The translations under genes and the position numbers were made by a program. From a virus, in IMG/VR virus record IMGVR_UViG_3300035698_019858, positions 1-44,844 of that record: a stretch of DNA of 44,844 nt. One strand, 5' to 3'. Below the pieces are notes generated by a model, which was not told the origin of the DNA, ran no database searches, and was given only the letters and a program-made list of their open reading frames with translations. This document shows positions 15,935 through 23,683 of this stretch, piece after piece. The first letter of the stretch is position 1; every line of letters begins with the position of its first letter.

Positions 15935-16282
15935 ATGATTGAAGCCACCAAAGAGAGTTTTACAGGACTCGTAGTCGACGGCGTTGTAGTTGTGGACTTT
16001 TACGCTGATTGGTGTGGACCTTGTCGAGCTTTGGCTCCTGTCTTGGAGCAGATTCAAGGAGCAAGGGTGGTGAAGGTCAATGTGGACAAGGAGCAAGAAC
16101 TGGCGTTGAAATACAATGTGAGTTCCATTCCAAAACTTGTAGTGCTTAAGGACGGAGAGGTGATGTCTGAAATGACAGGCATACAACCCATCCAGACAAT
16201 TCAAGGAAAGATCGATGAAGCTCGCGTAGGCAAGTTGACTGCTTACGACGAACAGGGCAAGAAAATAGAGGAACAGGGATGA
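15935..16282 (+). CDS. trxA: Thioredoxin
   Basis: Dithiol-disulphide oxidoreductase. 115 residues, normal family length. VVDFYADWCGPC (active site WCGPC at residues 26-30) with the expected upstream Asp, and the cis-Pro loop SSIPKLVVLKDGE. ATG is preceded by ttggag. In phages thioredoxin can serve as reductant for nucleotide reduction or as a polymerase cofactor; no ribonucleotide reductase is in this window. It heads an operon-like run with the lipoprotein and zinc ribbon genes (ATGA or 1-nt overlaps). Confidence 0.93.
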   Translation: MIEATKESFTGLVVDGVVVVDFYADWCGPCRALAPVLEQIQGARVVKVNVDKEQELALKYNVSSIPKLVVLKDGEVMSEMTGIQPIQTIQGKIDEARVGKLTAYDEQGKKIEEQG

Positions 16283-16614
16283 GATTCGTTTATCAGATGT
16301 TTGGCTTGTTTGTTGTTGTTGTCGTGTTGGTCACCATATGTGTTCTGTTGGTGGGCTGTTCGCCGCCTATCACTAATGGTGAGGTTCAATCCAGACAGTT
16401 TATCCCCGAGCACAGAGAGTCAAATACGACCTACATGAAGGTTGGGCAAGTTAGTGTTCCAATCACAAACCACTACACTGTCCCTGACAAATGGTATGTG
16501 ATCATTGGCAAGGAAGACGAGGACGGAAAGTGGAAAACTCGGACATATCAAGTCGATCAGCAGACCTACGACGATAATGCAGATGGTGACTGGTTGGACT
16601 TTGGAGATGGTTAA
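16279..16614 (+). CDS. Putative lipoprotein
   Basis: 111 residues. MRFVYQMFGLF then a hydrophobic stretch (VVVVVLVTICVLLVGC) ending in a lipobox LVGC at about residues 24-27, so it is likely lipid-anchored and placed in the envelope. The mature part is soluble and acidic (DDNADGDWLDFGDG). Its ATG overlaps the thioredoxin stop. Possible roles are superinfection exclusion or a spanin-like function, but nothing specific is seen. Confidence 0.75.
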   Translation: MRFVYQMFGLFVVVVVLVTICVLLVGCSPPITNGEVQSRQFIPEHRESNTTYMKVGQVSVPITNHYTVPDKWYVIIGKEDEDGKWKTRTYQVDQQTYDDNADGDWLDFGDG

Positions 16615-16808
16615 TGCCGACTTACGAATACAAATGTGATGCTTGTGGTCACAAGTTTGAGGAGTTGCAGAGTATCAAGTCAGATCCTCTGACATTGTGT
16701 CCAATATGCGACAAGAAGACGCTTCGTCGCCTCTTTGGGACTCCCGCACTACATTTTCAAGGTGAAGGATGGACTCCAAAACATTACGGAGAAAATTCCA
16801 CGCCATGA
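16614..16808 (+). CDS. FmdB-type zinc ribbon protein
   Basis: 64 residues. MPTYEYKCDACGHKFEELQS with C-x2-C and a second C-x2-C (LCPICDKK) is the standard small zinc ribbon of the FmdB/CxxC regulatory family. The tail is Gly/Pro-rich. It starts at the last base of the lipoprotein stop. A second, longer ribbon of the same type is at 25421-25780. Confidence 0.85.
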   Translation: MPTYEYKCDACGHKFEELQSIKSDPLTLCPICDKKTLRRLFGTPALHFQGEGWTPKHYGENSTP

Positions 16809-16870
16809 AGAATCATTGGTTAAATAATTTCAGAGAAGCTCAGGAACTCTTGAAAGAGTCGGGGTTTTGA
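16805..16870 (+). CDS. Possible 21-residue peptide
   Basis: ATG overlaps the zinc-ribbon stop (ATGA), the arrangement used by real genes here. The peptide starts MKNHWLNNF and ends LLKESGF, an amphipathic helix. It may be a real microprotein or just a remnant ahead of the homing-nuclease insertion. Confidence 0.4.
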   Translation: MKNHWLNNFREAQELLKESGF

Positions 16871-16889
16871 GTTAACACATAAGGAGAAC

Positions 16890-16905
16890 AAGGAGAACAA
16901 GGATG
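16890..16905 (+). repeat. Direct repeat flanking homing-nuclease cassette, left copy
   Basis: aaggagaacaaggatg, identical to 18773-18788. It holds the ribosome site and ATG of the HNH gene. The left side has an extra partial copy (aaggagaac) just before it. Confidence 0.8.
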
Positions 16906-17748
16906 TGGATTGATTATAATGAATATATGCAAAGTCCTAAGTGGCGAACAAAATGTGAGCAAATTCAGGATCGGTGCGAAAATGTTTGTGAAGATTGTGG
17001 TCTAAAAAATATGCAGCATGTTCACCATTTGCATTACGAAAATTTCGGGGATGAATTGCTTGAAGATTTACAAGGTCTTTGTTTGGATTGTCATCAAAAA
17101 AGGCATCCGAATCGTAAGCTCAAGAGAGAGTGGTTTAGAATCCAAGCACTCTCTAAACAGTTGAATGTGACGGTATCTTTTTTCAAGAAAGCGATGAAGA
17201 AAGAGGGGTTGATGGAAAGAATAGTAATTTCCAGAAACTTTACAGATGCAGGTTGGGGGAAATACAACAAAGCAGATGTCCCAACAATACAGGCACACGC
17301 CGCAGGGATGGTTAAACGACAGCCGAAGGTAAAGTCTAAAGGACAGCGTGGTCCTTGGGTGTGGGATCTGGATTTAGTGGCAAAGGTGTTTGAATCTTAT
17401 CCAATTCCAGAGAAAAAGGATTGTCAATTACCCGAGTTTATGAAAAAGCCAACCAAAACAGAAGAATACAATTCTGTTTTGGAGTGTTATGGGGTGAAGA
17501 CTTTTTATGAAAACCGTTGGAATGTTGTAAAAGGGCAGGAAGTTGTTGCGACTTTTCAAATATACAGAAAAGCCGGGTATGGTTGGGTTGAGATACCGGG
17601 AGTAGTTTCTCCTCGTCCATCTTATCCCGGCCAGCGTTCTATCGAAGTAAATGATTTCCTTGGAGTTGTTGAGCTACTTAAAGAACATGGAGTTTTGAAG
17701 GAAGGGGAACAAGGATGGGAACAGGATGTTGGTGATTCAACACGTTGA
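16903..17748 (+). CDS. HNH homing endonuclease
   Basis: 281 residues. The HNH core lies in residues 28-68: CEDCG, HVHHLHY, then LCLDCHQKRH, with the Cys pairs binding structural zinc. Residues 85-110 look like a DNA-binding helix. The C-terminal 150 residues are unassigned and probably recognise DNA. It starts within a strong ribosome site and lies with a LAGLIDADG gene between the zinc ribbon and the dNMP kinase, flanked by a direct repeat of the kinase start region, so it is a mobile cassette. Confidence 0.85.
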   Translation: MWIDYNEYMQSPKWRTKCEQIQDRCENVCEDCGLKNMQHVHHLHYENFGDELLEDLQGLCLDCHQKRHPNRKLKREWFRIQALSKQLNVTVSFFKKAMKKEGLMERIVISRNFTDAGWGKYNKADVPTIQAHAAGMVKRQPKVKSKGQRGPWVWDLDLVAKVFESYPIPEKKDCQLPEFMKKPTKTEEYNSVLECYGVKTFYENRWNVVKGQEVVATFQIYRKAGYGWVEIPGVVSPRPSYPGQRSIEVNDFLGVVELLKEHGVLKEGEQGWEQDVGDSTR

Positions 17749-17835
17749 TTACGAAACCATACGTTCACGAGAATATCAGTCAATGGACAATGTATCCAAA
17801 ATAGGAATTATTGGGCAAACTCGCATGGAGATTAC

Positions 17836-17841
17836 TATATA
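17836..17841 (+). promoter_or_regulatory. TATATA box, 5 nt before ATG
   Basis: TATATA-attac-ATG with no Shine-Dalgarno sequence. Same geometry as at 8192 and 10826. Confidence 0.5.
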
Positions 17842-17846
17842 ATTAC

Positions 17847-18770
17847 ATGGGGAAAATCATAAACGATGCAGTCAAACAGAATGTGATAAAGATGTACGAA
17901 GATGGAGTGCTTCTTTTGGACATTGCGGAACAAAATAACATATGTGTTCAAACGATAGACAATATCGTTAATGCCGCTGGAATTAAGAGGCATCGCAGAC
18001 AACAAACGAGAAAATATGATTATGATCAAATTGTTTCTTTATACCAAGAAGGTAAAACCGTCAGAGAAATAGCGAAGATGGTTGAAGGTAATCACCGGAG
18101 AATTTCTCAAATAGTTAAAAATGCAGGAGCGAGTCGTCCTAAAACAATAAGAAAATCTATTTTGGTTGCTCGTGCCAAAATATGTCCGGTGCTTGCTGAC
18201 AGTTTTGTTTCTTATTTGGATGGATTGTTGATTTCAGATGGTTCTTTCACTAGACCAAGTAAAAATACTCCTACTTCAAGTTACACACACGATTCTGTAA
18301 CGTTGGAGTGGTTGGAAAAGATACAGGAGGAGTTTACGCTACAAGGCATAGAAAGTTCTGTGGCACCTATAAGAAACAGGAAACCACAACACCAGTTAAG
18401 ATCATATAGATATGATAAATTGTATGATCAATATATTCGATGGTATCCAAATTTTGGAGAGAAGAGAGTTCCGAAGGACATTGATGTTTCGAACAGATCA
18501 TTATTGAAAAATTGGATATATGGCGATGGAACTAAGGTTTCAACCACATTGAGGTTATGTACAGATTCGTTTATACTGGAGGATACAGAGTTTTTGATTG
18601 ACTCCATGGAGAAGTTGGGATTCAAATTCCAAAAGGTATTTATGGGTTTGTCAAAATTAGGTCGAGAGAAGTTCAGGATTTCTGTTTGTAAATCCGGTGG
18701 ATTGCTTGAATTTCTTGAATACGTTGGAGAACCAGAGGTGGTTGAGTTGTCTTACAAATGGAATTTTTGA
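17847..18770 (+). CDS. LAGLIDADG homing endonuclease with N-terminal helix-turn-helix repeats
   Basis: 307 residues from the ATG 5 nt behind TATATA. Residues 8-50 and 52-95 look like two HTH units (VIKMYEDGVLLLDIAEQNN and IVSLYQEGKTVREIAKMVEG). The endonuclease has two LAGLIDADG motifs: YLDGLLISDGS and LKNWIYGDGT. The DNA is AT-rich compared with neighbours. It follows the HNH gene, and only 15 nt separate its stop from the dNMP kinase start. Confidence 0.88.
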   Translation: MGKIINDAVKQNVIKMYEDGVLLLDIAEQNNICVQTIDNIVNAAGIKRHRRQQTRKYDYDQIVSLYQEGKTVREIAKMVEGNHRRISQIVKNAGASRPKTIRKSILVARAKICPVLADSFVSYLDGLLISDGSFTRPSKNTPTSSYTHDSVTLEWLEKIQEEFTLQGIESSVAPIRNRKPQHQLRSYRYDKLYDQYIRWYPNFGEKRVPKDIDVSNRSLLKNWIYGDGTKVSTTLRLCTDSFILEDTEFLIDSMEKLGFKFQKVFMGLSKLGREKFRISVCKSGGLLEFLEYVGEPEVVELSYKWNF

Positions 18771-18772
18771 TC

Positions 18773-18788
18773 AAGGAGAACAAGGATG
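18773..18788 (+). repeat. Direct repeat flanking homing-nuclease cassette, right copy
   Basis: aaggagaacaaggatg, holding the ribosome site and ATG of the dNMP kinase; identical to 16890-16905. Confidence 0.8.
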
Positions 18789-19481
18789 TTCATAATCGGA
18801 GTTGCTGGTCAGGCACAATTTGGCAAAGATGTGTTAGCAGATCATTTAGCCAAGAGACTTAATGAGAGAATTGGGCAAAACCCAGCTTTCAGTCCACGTT
18901 GGAAGAGGGCCGCTTTTGGAGATAACGTCAAGAAAGTCTACCAAGATACATTTGACAGAACGCGATCATTCATTGAGGAATGGAAAGTTAAACCAGAGCC
19001 ACCTCCCGGATTTGACATGACGGTGAGGAAATCTCTCCAATTCATTGGTGATGGATTCCGTACTATCTGCCCAACTATCTGGCTTGACCTTGTATTCCGT
19101 AAAGAGACAGACCCCATCATTATCTCTGATGTCCGATACATCAATGAGTTCCTTCGAGTCAATAGCGAAGGTGGGCTGAACATCCTTGTGGGCCGTACCG
19201 AAAAGATCAACGAAGACCCCAATGGGTCAGAAGCGCAGATCCGTCCCTATATTAAGTGGTGCTTGGAACGCTTTGACTGTTGTGATGCCGATGTCGTTGT
19301 GTTAAAGGACAAGAACCTCAATGTGGCTCCAACGCACACGAATAAATTTGATTTGTTCGTGAAAAACGATGGCACTATTGAAGAGCTTTACAAAGTCATC
19401 GATGAGATCGTCGTGCCCTTCGTGGAACAGTTTGTGTTCCAATTCAATGAACCAGCAATCCTAGCAGAGATATTGGAGTAA
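18786..19481 (+). CDS. Deoxynucleoside monophosphate kinase
   Basis: Phosphorylates dNMPs for phage DNA synthesis, like T4 gene 1 product. 231 residues. FIIGVAGQAQFGKD at the N-terminus is the P-loop in its phage dNMP-kinase form. KSLQFIGDGFRTICPTIWLD and IIISDVRYINEF match the lid and the DVR signature of the family. It works with ThyA and DHFR at 27.8-31 kb in dTTP supply. The gene lies directly behind a homing-nuclease cassette that duplicates its start region. Confidence 0.82.
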   Translation: MFIIGVAGQAQFGKDVLADHLAKRLNERIGQNPAFSPRWKRAAFGDNVKKVYQDTFDRTRSFIEEWKVKPEPPPGFDMTVRKSLQFIGDGFRTICPTIWLDLVFRKETDPIIISDVRYINEFLRVNSEGGLNILVGRTEKINEDPNGSEAQIRPYIKWCLERFDCCDADVVVLKDKNLNVAPTHTNKFDLFVKNDGTIEELYKVIDEIVVPFVEQFVFQFNEPAILAEILE

Positions 19482-19483
19482 AG

Positions 19484-20080
19484 ATGCCTTACATCGTAAT
19501 GAAAGAACGACCCAAGTTTAAGCCATTCGTGCTGTCCATGGTCACATTGGTCACTGGCGGCACAGAAGCCGTTTATACCCAAGGTGAATACTTTGGATTC
19601 TACGTCAATCGTGTGGTCAGGCACTTTCTGAATGATCCCACTTACAAACAGCAGTCTTTCAATTCGAACTTCTTCAATGAGCAAAAGAAGGTGGCTTTGA
19701 TCGCAAATGCCGATCACGTTGCTGCTTTGCTCAATCGTTCAGATCCCATTTCGGCTGCTGGGGATCTCAATTACTCGATCACTGCCCCTTATTGGGGAAT
19801 TCTCGGTGATGCCGAGGAAGTGACAGATGCGCGTTACGGAATGAGGGCGTACCTCAACGGAACTCTCATAAAGATTCTTGAGAGTATCGAGACGGTGAAC
19901 TCTGGGAACCAACGCGATGCCACGTTGGCCTTCCGTCGTCATCTCATCATCAAGGGAGTTCTGGATGATGTCATGAAGGAAACCTATCGCCGCAAGACGG
20001 CGTGGTACGAAGATGAGAAGAAGATGGAGAACAGAGACATTTGGCAAGCGGGCCAACTTGTTATGCCCGAGGAGGCTTAG
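19484..20080 (+). CDS. Conserved-looking hypothetical protein
   Basis: 198 residues starting MPYIVMKERPKFKPF, 2 nt after the dNMP kinase. N-terminal half alternates short helices; the C-terminal half has a dense charged helical region (GVLDDVMKETYRRKTAWYED). The DARYGMRAYLNG segment looks like a fold core. I do not recognise a family. Its close linkage with the dNMP kinase and cupin suggests one transcription unit. The last base of its stop is the first base of the cupin GTG start. Confidence 0.75.
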   Translation: MPYIVMKERPKFKPFVLSMVTLVTGGTEAVYTQGEYFGFYVNRVVRHFLNDPTYKQQSFNSNFFNEQKKVALIANADHVAALLNRSDPISAAGDLNYSITAPYWGILGDAEEVTDARYGMRAYLNGTLIKILESIETVNSGNQRDATLAFRRHLIIKGVLDDVMKETYRRKTAWYEDEKKMENRDIWQAGQLVMPEEA

Positions 20081-20604
20081 TGAGCTTTGAAAGTTTTGTA
20101 GAGGAACATTATCCGGCTCTTTTGAGAGAGGGTGCGGAAGTCACAGTCAATTTAGATTGGCTGAGAGGGTTTTGGCTGGCGTCACAAAGTCATGGTGACA
20201 CCGGAGAAACTGGGCTGGTTAAACCGAGAGACATGAATTATGTCTCCAAGAGATGGGGATGGGAATTGTGGATCGCAAACAATGAGAAGTATTGCGGTAA
20301 ATTGTTGTTCGTGAAACAAGGTAAGTGCCTGAGCTTTCATCACCATGATTTGAAGGACGAAGTTCTGTATGTTCATTCGGGGTCTTTGTGGTTTACTCAC
20401 GGAGAACTAAACCGTCATGATTGGGTGGAGATGCCTGTTGGACATGCCTTCCATGTGAAGCCCGGTGTGAAGCATCAGATGCAGGCGAAAGAAGACACAT
20501 TGATCATCGAGTTCTCCACACAACATTTTGACGAGGACAGCTTTCGCACCACGACAGATCTGGTTGTAGATCATGAAGTGGATGAGAGTGAGTGGATGCG
20601 ATAG
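20080..20604 (+). CDS. Cupin-domain protein
   Basis: 174 residues from GTG, which has a strong aggagg site and shares one base with the previous stop. KLLFVKQGKCLSFHHHDLKD has the His cluster of cupin motif 1; motif 2 is PGVKHQMQAKEDTLIIEFS. The barrel resembles type II mannose-6-phosphate isomerase or dioxygenase-like cupins, with likely metal binding. A sugar-related role would fit the HldE and glycosyltransferase genes elsewhere, but that is a guess. Confidence 0.75.
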   Translation: MSFESFVEEHYPALLREGAEVTVNLDWLRGFWLASQSHGDTGETGLVKPRDMNYVSKRWGWELWIANNEKYCGKLLFVKQGKCLSFHHHDLKDEVLYVHSGSLWFTHGELNRHDWVEMPVGHAFHVKPGVKHQMQAKEDTLIIEFSTQHFDEDSFRTTTDLVVDHEVDESEWMR

Positions 20605-20612
20605 GAGAACAT

Positions 20613-20993
20613 ATGTTAGCTGTGATACAAACATGTCAGTTCTATGACGAAATACATTCTGTTACTTGTTCCAAGACTTGTGCTACAGAAGCAGAAGCTA
20701 ATGGTGCTATTCAGCAAATGAAAGACAATCGTGATGAGGCTTGGAGTAAGAGGATGGATTACGTCGAAGAGTTTGTCGATGCCATTGATCCTCCAGAACC
20801 GACCACATACAACGAGTGGCAAGAATACCTGAAACAGTTTAGTCCTTTCGGAGATCGTTATGTTTTTCCTAAAGATTTCAAGAAGGAGCTAAAAGGGTAT
20901 TTACGGACGCACAACAATGACACAATTATTGGCTACGATCCGCCACCTGTTGAATGGAGTCATGCTGAGTGGTATGTGGTGGAGTTGCCATGA
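20613..20993 (+). CDS. Hypothetical protein
   Basis: 126 residues starting MLAVIQTCQFYDE behind aggagaac. The first 50 residues fit a strand-helix layout like the small proteins at 12-15 kb (helix with spaced Ala: EAEANGAIQQ). The middle is acidic, the end aromatic (VEWSHAEWYVVELP). Not recognised. The stop overlaps the next ATG (ATGA). Confidence 0.7.
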   Translation: MLAVIQTCQFYDEIHSVTCSKTCATEAEANGAIQQMKDNRDEAWSKRMDYVEEFVDAIDPPEPTTYNEWQEYLKQFSPFGDRYVFPKDFKKELKGYLRTHNNDTIIGYDPPPVEWSHAEWYVVELP

Positions 20994-21183
20994 GAGAACT
21001 AGTTTGGTTCCTATCGGCACTTCCATGTGCGATTCTGGCATTTTTGTTTGGTGTTATACCTGTGCCTTTGGGGCCTTTGGGGTTCTTATTTTGATCGCAG
21101 GCGGTTTTTACTTTGGCTATTGTCTTTATTCTGACGGCATGGCTGTGATTGAAAGCAATGAAGATTCGGATGATTCACTTTGA
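20990..21183 (+). CDS. Small two-helix membrane protein, probably via -1 frameshift
   Basis: Frame 1, from an ATGA overlap, encodes 34 residues with one hydrophobic helix (MRELVWFLSALPCAILAFLF) and stops at 21092-21094. The -1 frame continues with a second hydrophobic helix (VLILIAGGFYFGYCLYS) and an acidic tail to 21183. Two T-TTG-GGG heptamers in frame (21067-21073 and 21076-21082) are X-XXY-YYZ slippery sites. A shift at the second gives a 64-residue protein with two membrane helices. Alternatives: only the 34-residue form is made, a separate gene starts at 21025, or the sequence has an error. Confidence 0.5.
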
Positions 21184-21204
21184 CAATTTTTCAAGGATTA
21201 TGAT

Positions 21205-21519
21205 ATGCCGGGATGGAAAGGATTAGAAGAGGAGCTTGAGGGGGTTGCTGCGGAATCGTATTTCCTGAATCCCAGTATGATCAAGTTCCTCCTTGTGGAA
21301 AATCTTGCCCTCAAGACATTTCTTCTTGAGAAGGGAATCTTGAATCCAGAAGAGTATCGAGAACATCAGCAAAAAGCTGCCGAGATTCTCGATGTTAAAA
21401 CCAAGGAAGATCTCAAGGTTCATCTCAAGCAAGTAGCAGAGAAACTTCGTGACACCGAATTGTCCAACAATGAGATAAGTCATCCGCTGATACCTGACGA
21501 TTTAGCGGATGAGCTTTAG
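21205..21519 (+). CDS. Hypothetical helical protein
   Basis: 104 residues starting MPGWKGLEEELEGVAAESYF behind aaggat. Charged, helical, with Lys/Glu-rich C-terminal part (KTKEDLKVHLKQVAEKL). No membrane segment. Unrecognised. Its end overlaps that of the convergent gene by 4 nt. Confidence 0.7.
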   Translation: MPGWKGLEEELEGVAAESYFLNPSMIKFLLVENLALKTFLLEKGILNPEEYREHQQKAAEILDVKTKEDLKVHLKQVAEKLRDTELSNNEISHPLIPDDLADEL

Positions 21520-22124
21520 CTAGTCCTTGAGATCATCGAATTCATGACCTTCAGTTCGGAACATCCGAGGTGTTTCTGAACTTGCCATGTAAACTTCCAT
21601 GGTTCTGGAACTTCATAAATGCGTCCATCTTGAGATAGCATGTTGCTTAGTTCTGAGGAATTCACTGGGATGTCTTGTGGCATTCCCTTCTCAGTTTGAC
21701 CATTGCTGTATGTGACAAGATCATAGTGCATGGTGGCTTTGAGTGGATAGGTAATGAGATAGTCTTGTGCATGACTCATCGCATATTCTTTAGGGTCGAA
21801 TGAGTTGCGTTGCAGACTATGAGTGAACCACAGTATTCCTTCCATAGCTTTTTGTCCGCTCAACATCATCCATCCGTCTCCTTGCTGAATCAGATCTCTT
21901 TTAAGGTCTGACTCTGAACATCCTCTCCAACAAGTGATGGCGATGGGTTCCGACTGTCGTTGTCTGGAAACAATCTGGCCTCGTTGTTGTTTGTCACGCA
22001 TCAACTCTTCTAGGTTGGCAAGATCCTTCTCATATTCTAGACGACCTTCCTCAGAGGACATGTCATACATGTGAGGGTTGAGTCGGGGCATTGTAGCGGT
22101 TTCCATGAAGTCGCGGAATTTCAT
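21516..22124 (-). CDS. Putative head-associated protein with CTS-like N-terminus
   Basis: 202 residues. Begins MKFRDFMETATM, resembling the capsid-targeting peptide of T4 internal proteins (MKTYQEFIAEA). The rest contains ITCWRGC, GILWFTHS and LKATMHYDLVTYS; the Arg-Gly, then Ser/Thr-rich motif order is faintly like an ADP-ribosyltransferase (R-S-E class), but no clear ExE is visible, so this is weak. It is the last gene of a minus-strand group with the nuclease at 22126. Confidence 0.65.
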   Translation of the reverse strand: MKFRDFMETATMPRLNPHMYDMSSEEGRLEYEKDLANLEELMRDKQQRGQIVSRQRQSEPIAITCWRGCSESDLKRDLIQQGDGWMMLSGQKAMEGILWFTHSLQRNSFDPKEYAMSHAQDYLITYPLKATMHYDLVTYSNGQTEKGMPQDIPVNSSELSNMLSQDGRIYEVPEPWKFTWQVQKHLGCSELKVMNSMISRTS

Positions 22125-22125
22125 A

Positions 22126-22806
22126 TTACCCCAGTAAGGTCTGTTGACGTTGAACTTTGGTTTTTAGTTTTCCGAGTCCGACTTCAGTTTGCACAATGAA
22201 TTCCCACCCCATGTTCAGGGCATGATCGTTCATAGAAGCCCACTTGGCTTTGTTCTGATCGAAGTCTGTTTGATTGGCTGGTTTCACTTCCCAGATCTCG
22301 ACGCTGCTATCGACGAAGTTAACTCGTATGTCAGGGATGTAAGTGTGCCACTTGCCTGCCCAGAAGTATGGAACCTTGATTGTCTCGTATGTAAAGGACG
22401 CGACATCATGATCTGTTTCCAAGAGGTTCAAAAACTTTTCTTCTAGACCAGATCTGTATTTGATTTCACTATGGTTCTTTTCAGAGATGAACGTTCCGGT
22501 ACGGCATTTGGGTCTACGTGTCTTGCCCTTGCCACCTGTTTTGAAGTCATGCCACACTGTGACACGAGAAGCTATCCCAGAAGGAAAAGGTCGTTGTCGA
22601 TGTTTGGCCTTCCAGTGCGATTTCATATCTCGCACTGGAGCTTTACAGGCGGGGCAAGACAGAAACTCTCTGCCTTCTTCGTGTTCGGAGATGATGTGTT
22701 CTTTGTATTCTCCGTAGTCGGGATAATTTTTACCGCATACAAAACATTGCCACTTTCGCGCAACCCCTTTCTGTGTTTGGTCGGCGTCTTCGAATGTTTT
22801 TGCCAT
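22126..22806 (-). CDS. Zinc-finger plus TnsA-like PD-(D/E)XK nuclease
   Basis: 226 residues. Two C2H2-like fingers come first: C-F-V-C ... H-x4-H (about 21-42) and C-P-A-C ... H-x4-H (about 50-68). The C-terminal part has the order of a TnsA-like nuclease: GLEEKFLNLLE, then YIPDIRV, then EIWEVKPA (catalytic E, D, E-x-K). Phage TnsA-like nucleases have been tied to head completion and to DNA processing; placement among head-like genes fits the first. The fused fingers are unusual. It overlaps the upstream gene by one base (TAATG). Confidence 0.8.
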   Translation of the reverse strand: MAKTFEDADQTQKGVARKWQCFVCGKNYPDYGEYKEHIISEHEEGREFLSCPACKAPVRDMKSHWKAKHRQRPFPSGIASRVTVWHDFKTGGKGKTRRPKCRTGTFISEKNHSEIKYRSGLEEKFLNLLETDHDVASFTYETIKVPYFWAGKWHTYIPDIRVNFVDSSVEIWEVKPANQTDFDQNKAKWASMNDHALNMGWEFIVQTEVGLGKLKTKVQRQQTLLG

Positions 22807-23189
22807 TAGCTGTCTCTACAATCTGTAATGTTTTGGACAAACTGGATGGTTTCTCGGAGTTTCTTGTCAAGCTCAAGCACGAGGATTTCAACAACCTCGT
22901 AGAGTTCCTTGACCATGCTGTCGCGGTCAGTTGCGGTAATAGGTCCGTCTTGTATGGTAAGATACGCCACAGCATCTTTTTTGATGTCAAGGGTGTATTT
23001 GTAACTGACGTTGCCAATTTGTGTCTTGGTTACGTAGAAATCCCAGACGGTTGTTCCTTCTTCATTGGTGGCTTGGAACTGTGTTCCACCGAGATGGCTC
23101 CAAATGACGCCAGCCGCTTTGGTCTTTTCCATGATTTCACGGACGGTGGCTTCTTGCAGCAATCCTTCGAGTTCTAGTAGATTGGGCAT
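22806..23189 (-). CDS. Hypothetical protein
   Basis: 127 residues with an aggtaa site before ATG. Helical first 30 residues (MPNLLELEGLLQEATVREIM), then a beta-rich middle (YKYTLDIKKDAVAYLTIQ) and a C-terminal helix. No family recognised. Member of the minus-strand group 23645 to 21516. Confidence 0.72.
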   Translation of the reverse strand: MPNLLELEGLLQEATVREIMEKTKAAGVIWSHLGGTQFQATNEEGTTVWDFYVTKTQIGNVSYKYTLDIKKDAVAYLTIQDGPITATDRDSMVKELYEVVEILVLELDKKLRETIQFVQNITDCRDS

Positions 23190-23198
23190 ATTTACCTC

Positions 23199-23645
23199 TT
23201 ATTTCTCGTCTGCACGTACAAAATTAGGAGCGTCATCAGGACTTTTCTGGAACAACTGGGAAAGGTCGAAAATACGAGTCTTGTTATCAGGCATTTTGTC
23301 GCCTGCCTTTTCGGCTTCTTTTTTCAAAGCTTTCACTGCGTCTTCTCTGTCGATGACTTCAATTTGTTTGAGGTCTTCTTTGCAGAAAACATGTTGTCCG
23401 GGTTCCCCTCGGATCTTTTTATTCAAATTATCCGCAGAAAATGACGCTTCATCGCCCCATTCATTCGGGGCATCATCGTCTGGGTTTTTGATTTTGGCGA
23501 AAACTACTCGACTGTCCTCGGTGGCCCCGAAGATGTCTTTATCTTTCTTGAAGAAGAGAATGTGGCCACTGTTATCAATTAACGCATCTACCTTGCTTTG
23601 GGCATCCTCGTCCATTACGAGCCATTTTCTGAATTGTGTTCTCAA
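23199..23645 (-). CDS. Putative head-associated protein, TTG start
   Basis: 148 residues if started at TTG behind aggcggt (MRTQFRKWLVMDEDAQSKVD); an ATG ten codons later is possible. The first residues fit the F-R-x-W-L form of the CTS-like motif seen in other genes here. The rest is charged, with no recognisable domain. An ATAAATA box lies 31 nt upstream of the TTG on the same strand. Confidence 0.6.
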   Translation of the reverse strand: MRTQFRKWLVMDEDAQSKVDALIDNSGHILFFKKDKDIFGATEDSRVVFAKIKNPDDDAPNEWGDEASFSADNLNKKIRGEPGQHVFCKEDLKQIEVIDREDAVKALKKEAEKAGDKMPDNKTRIFDLSQLFQKSPDDAPNFVRADEK

Positions 23646-23676
23646 CTTACCGCCTCTTTTTTCTGGGGAACACAGG

Positions 23677-23683
23677 TATTTAT
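23677..23683 (-). promoter_or_regulatory. ATAAATA late-promoter-like box
   Basis: ATAAATA on the minus strand, 31 nt upstream of the TTG start, overlapping the end of the homing endonuclease gene. Confidence 0.4.
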
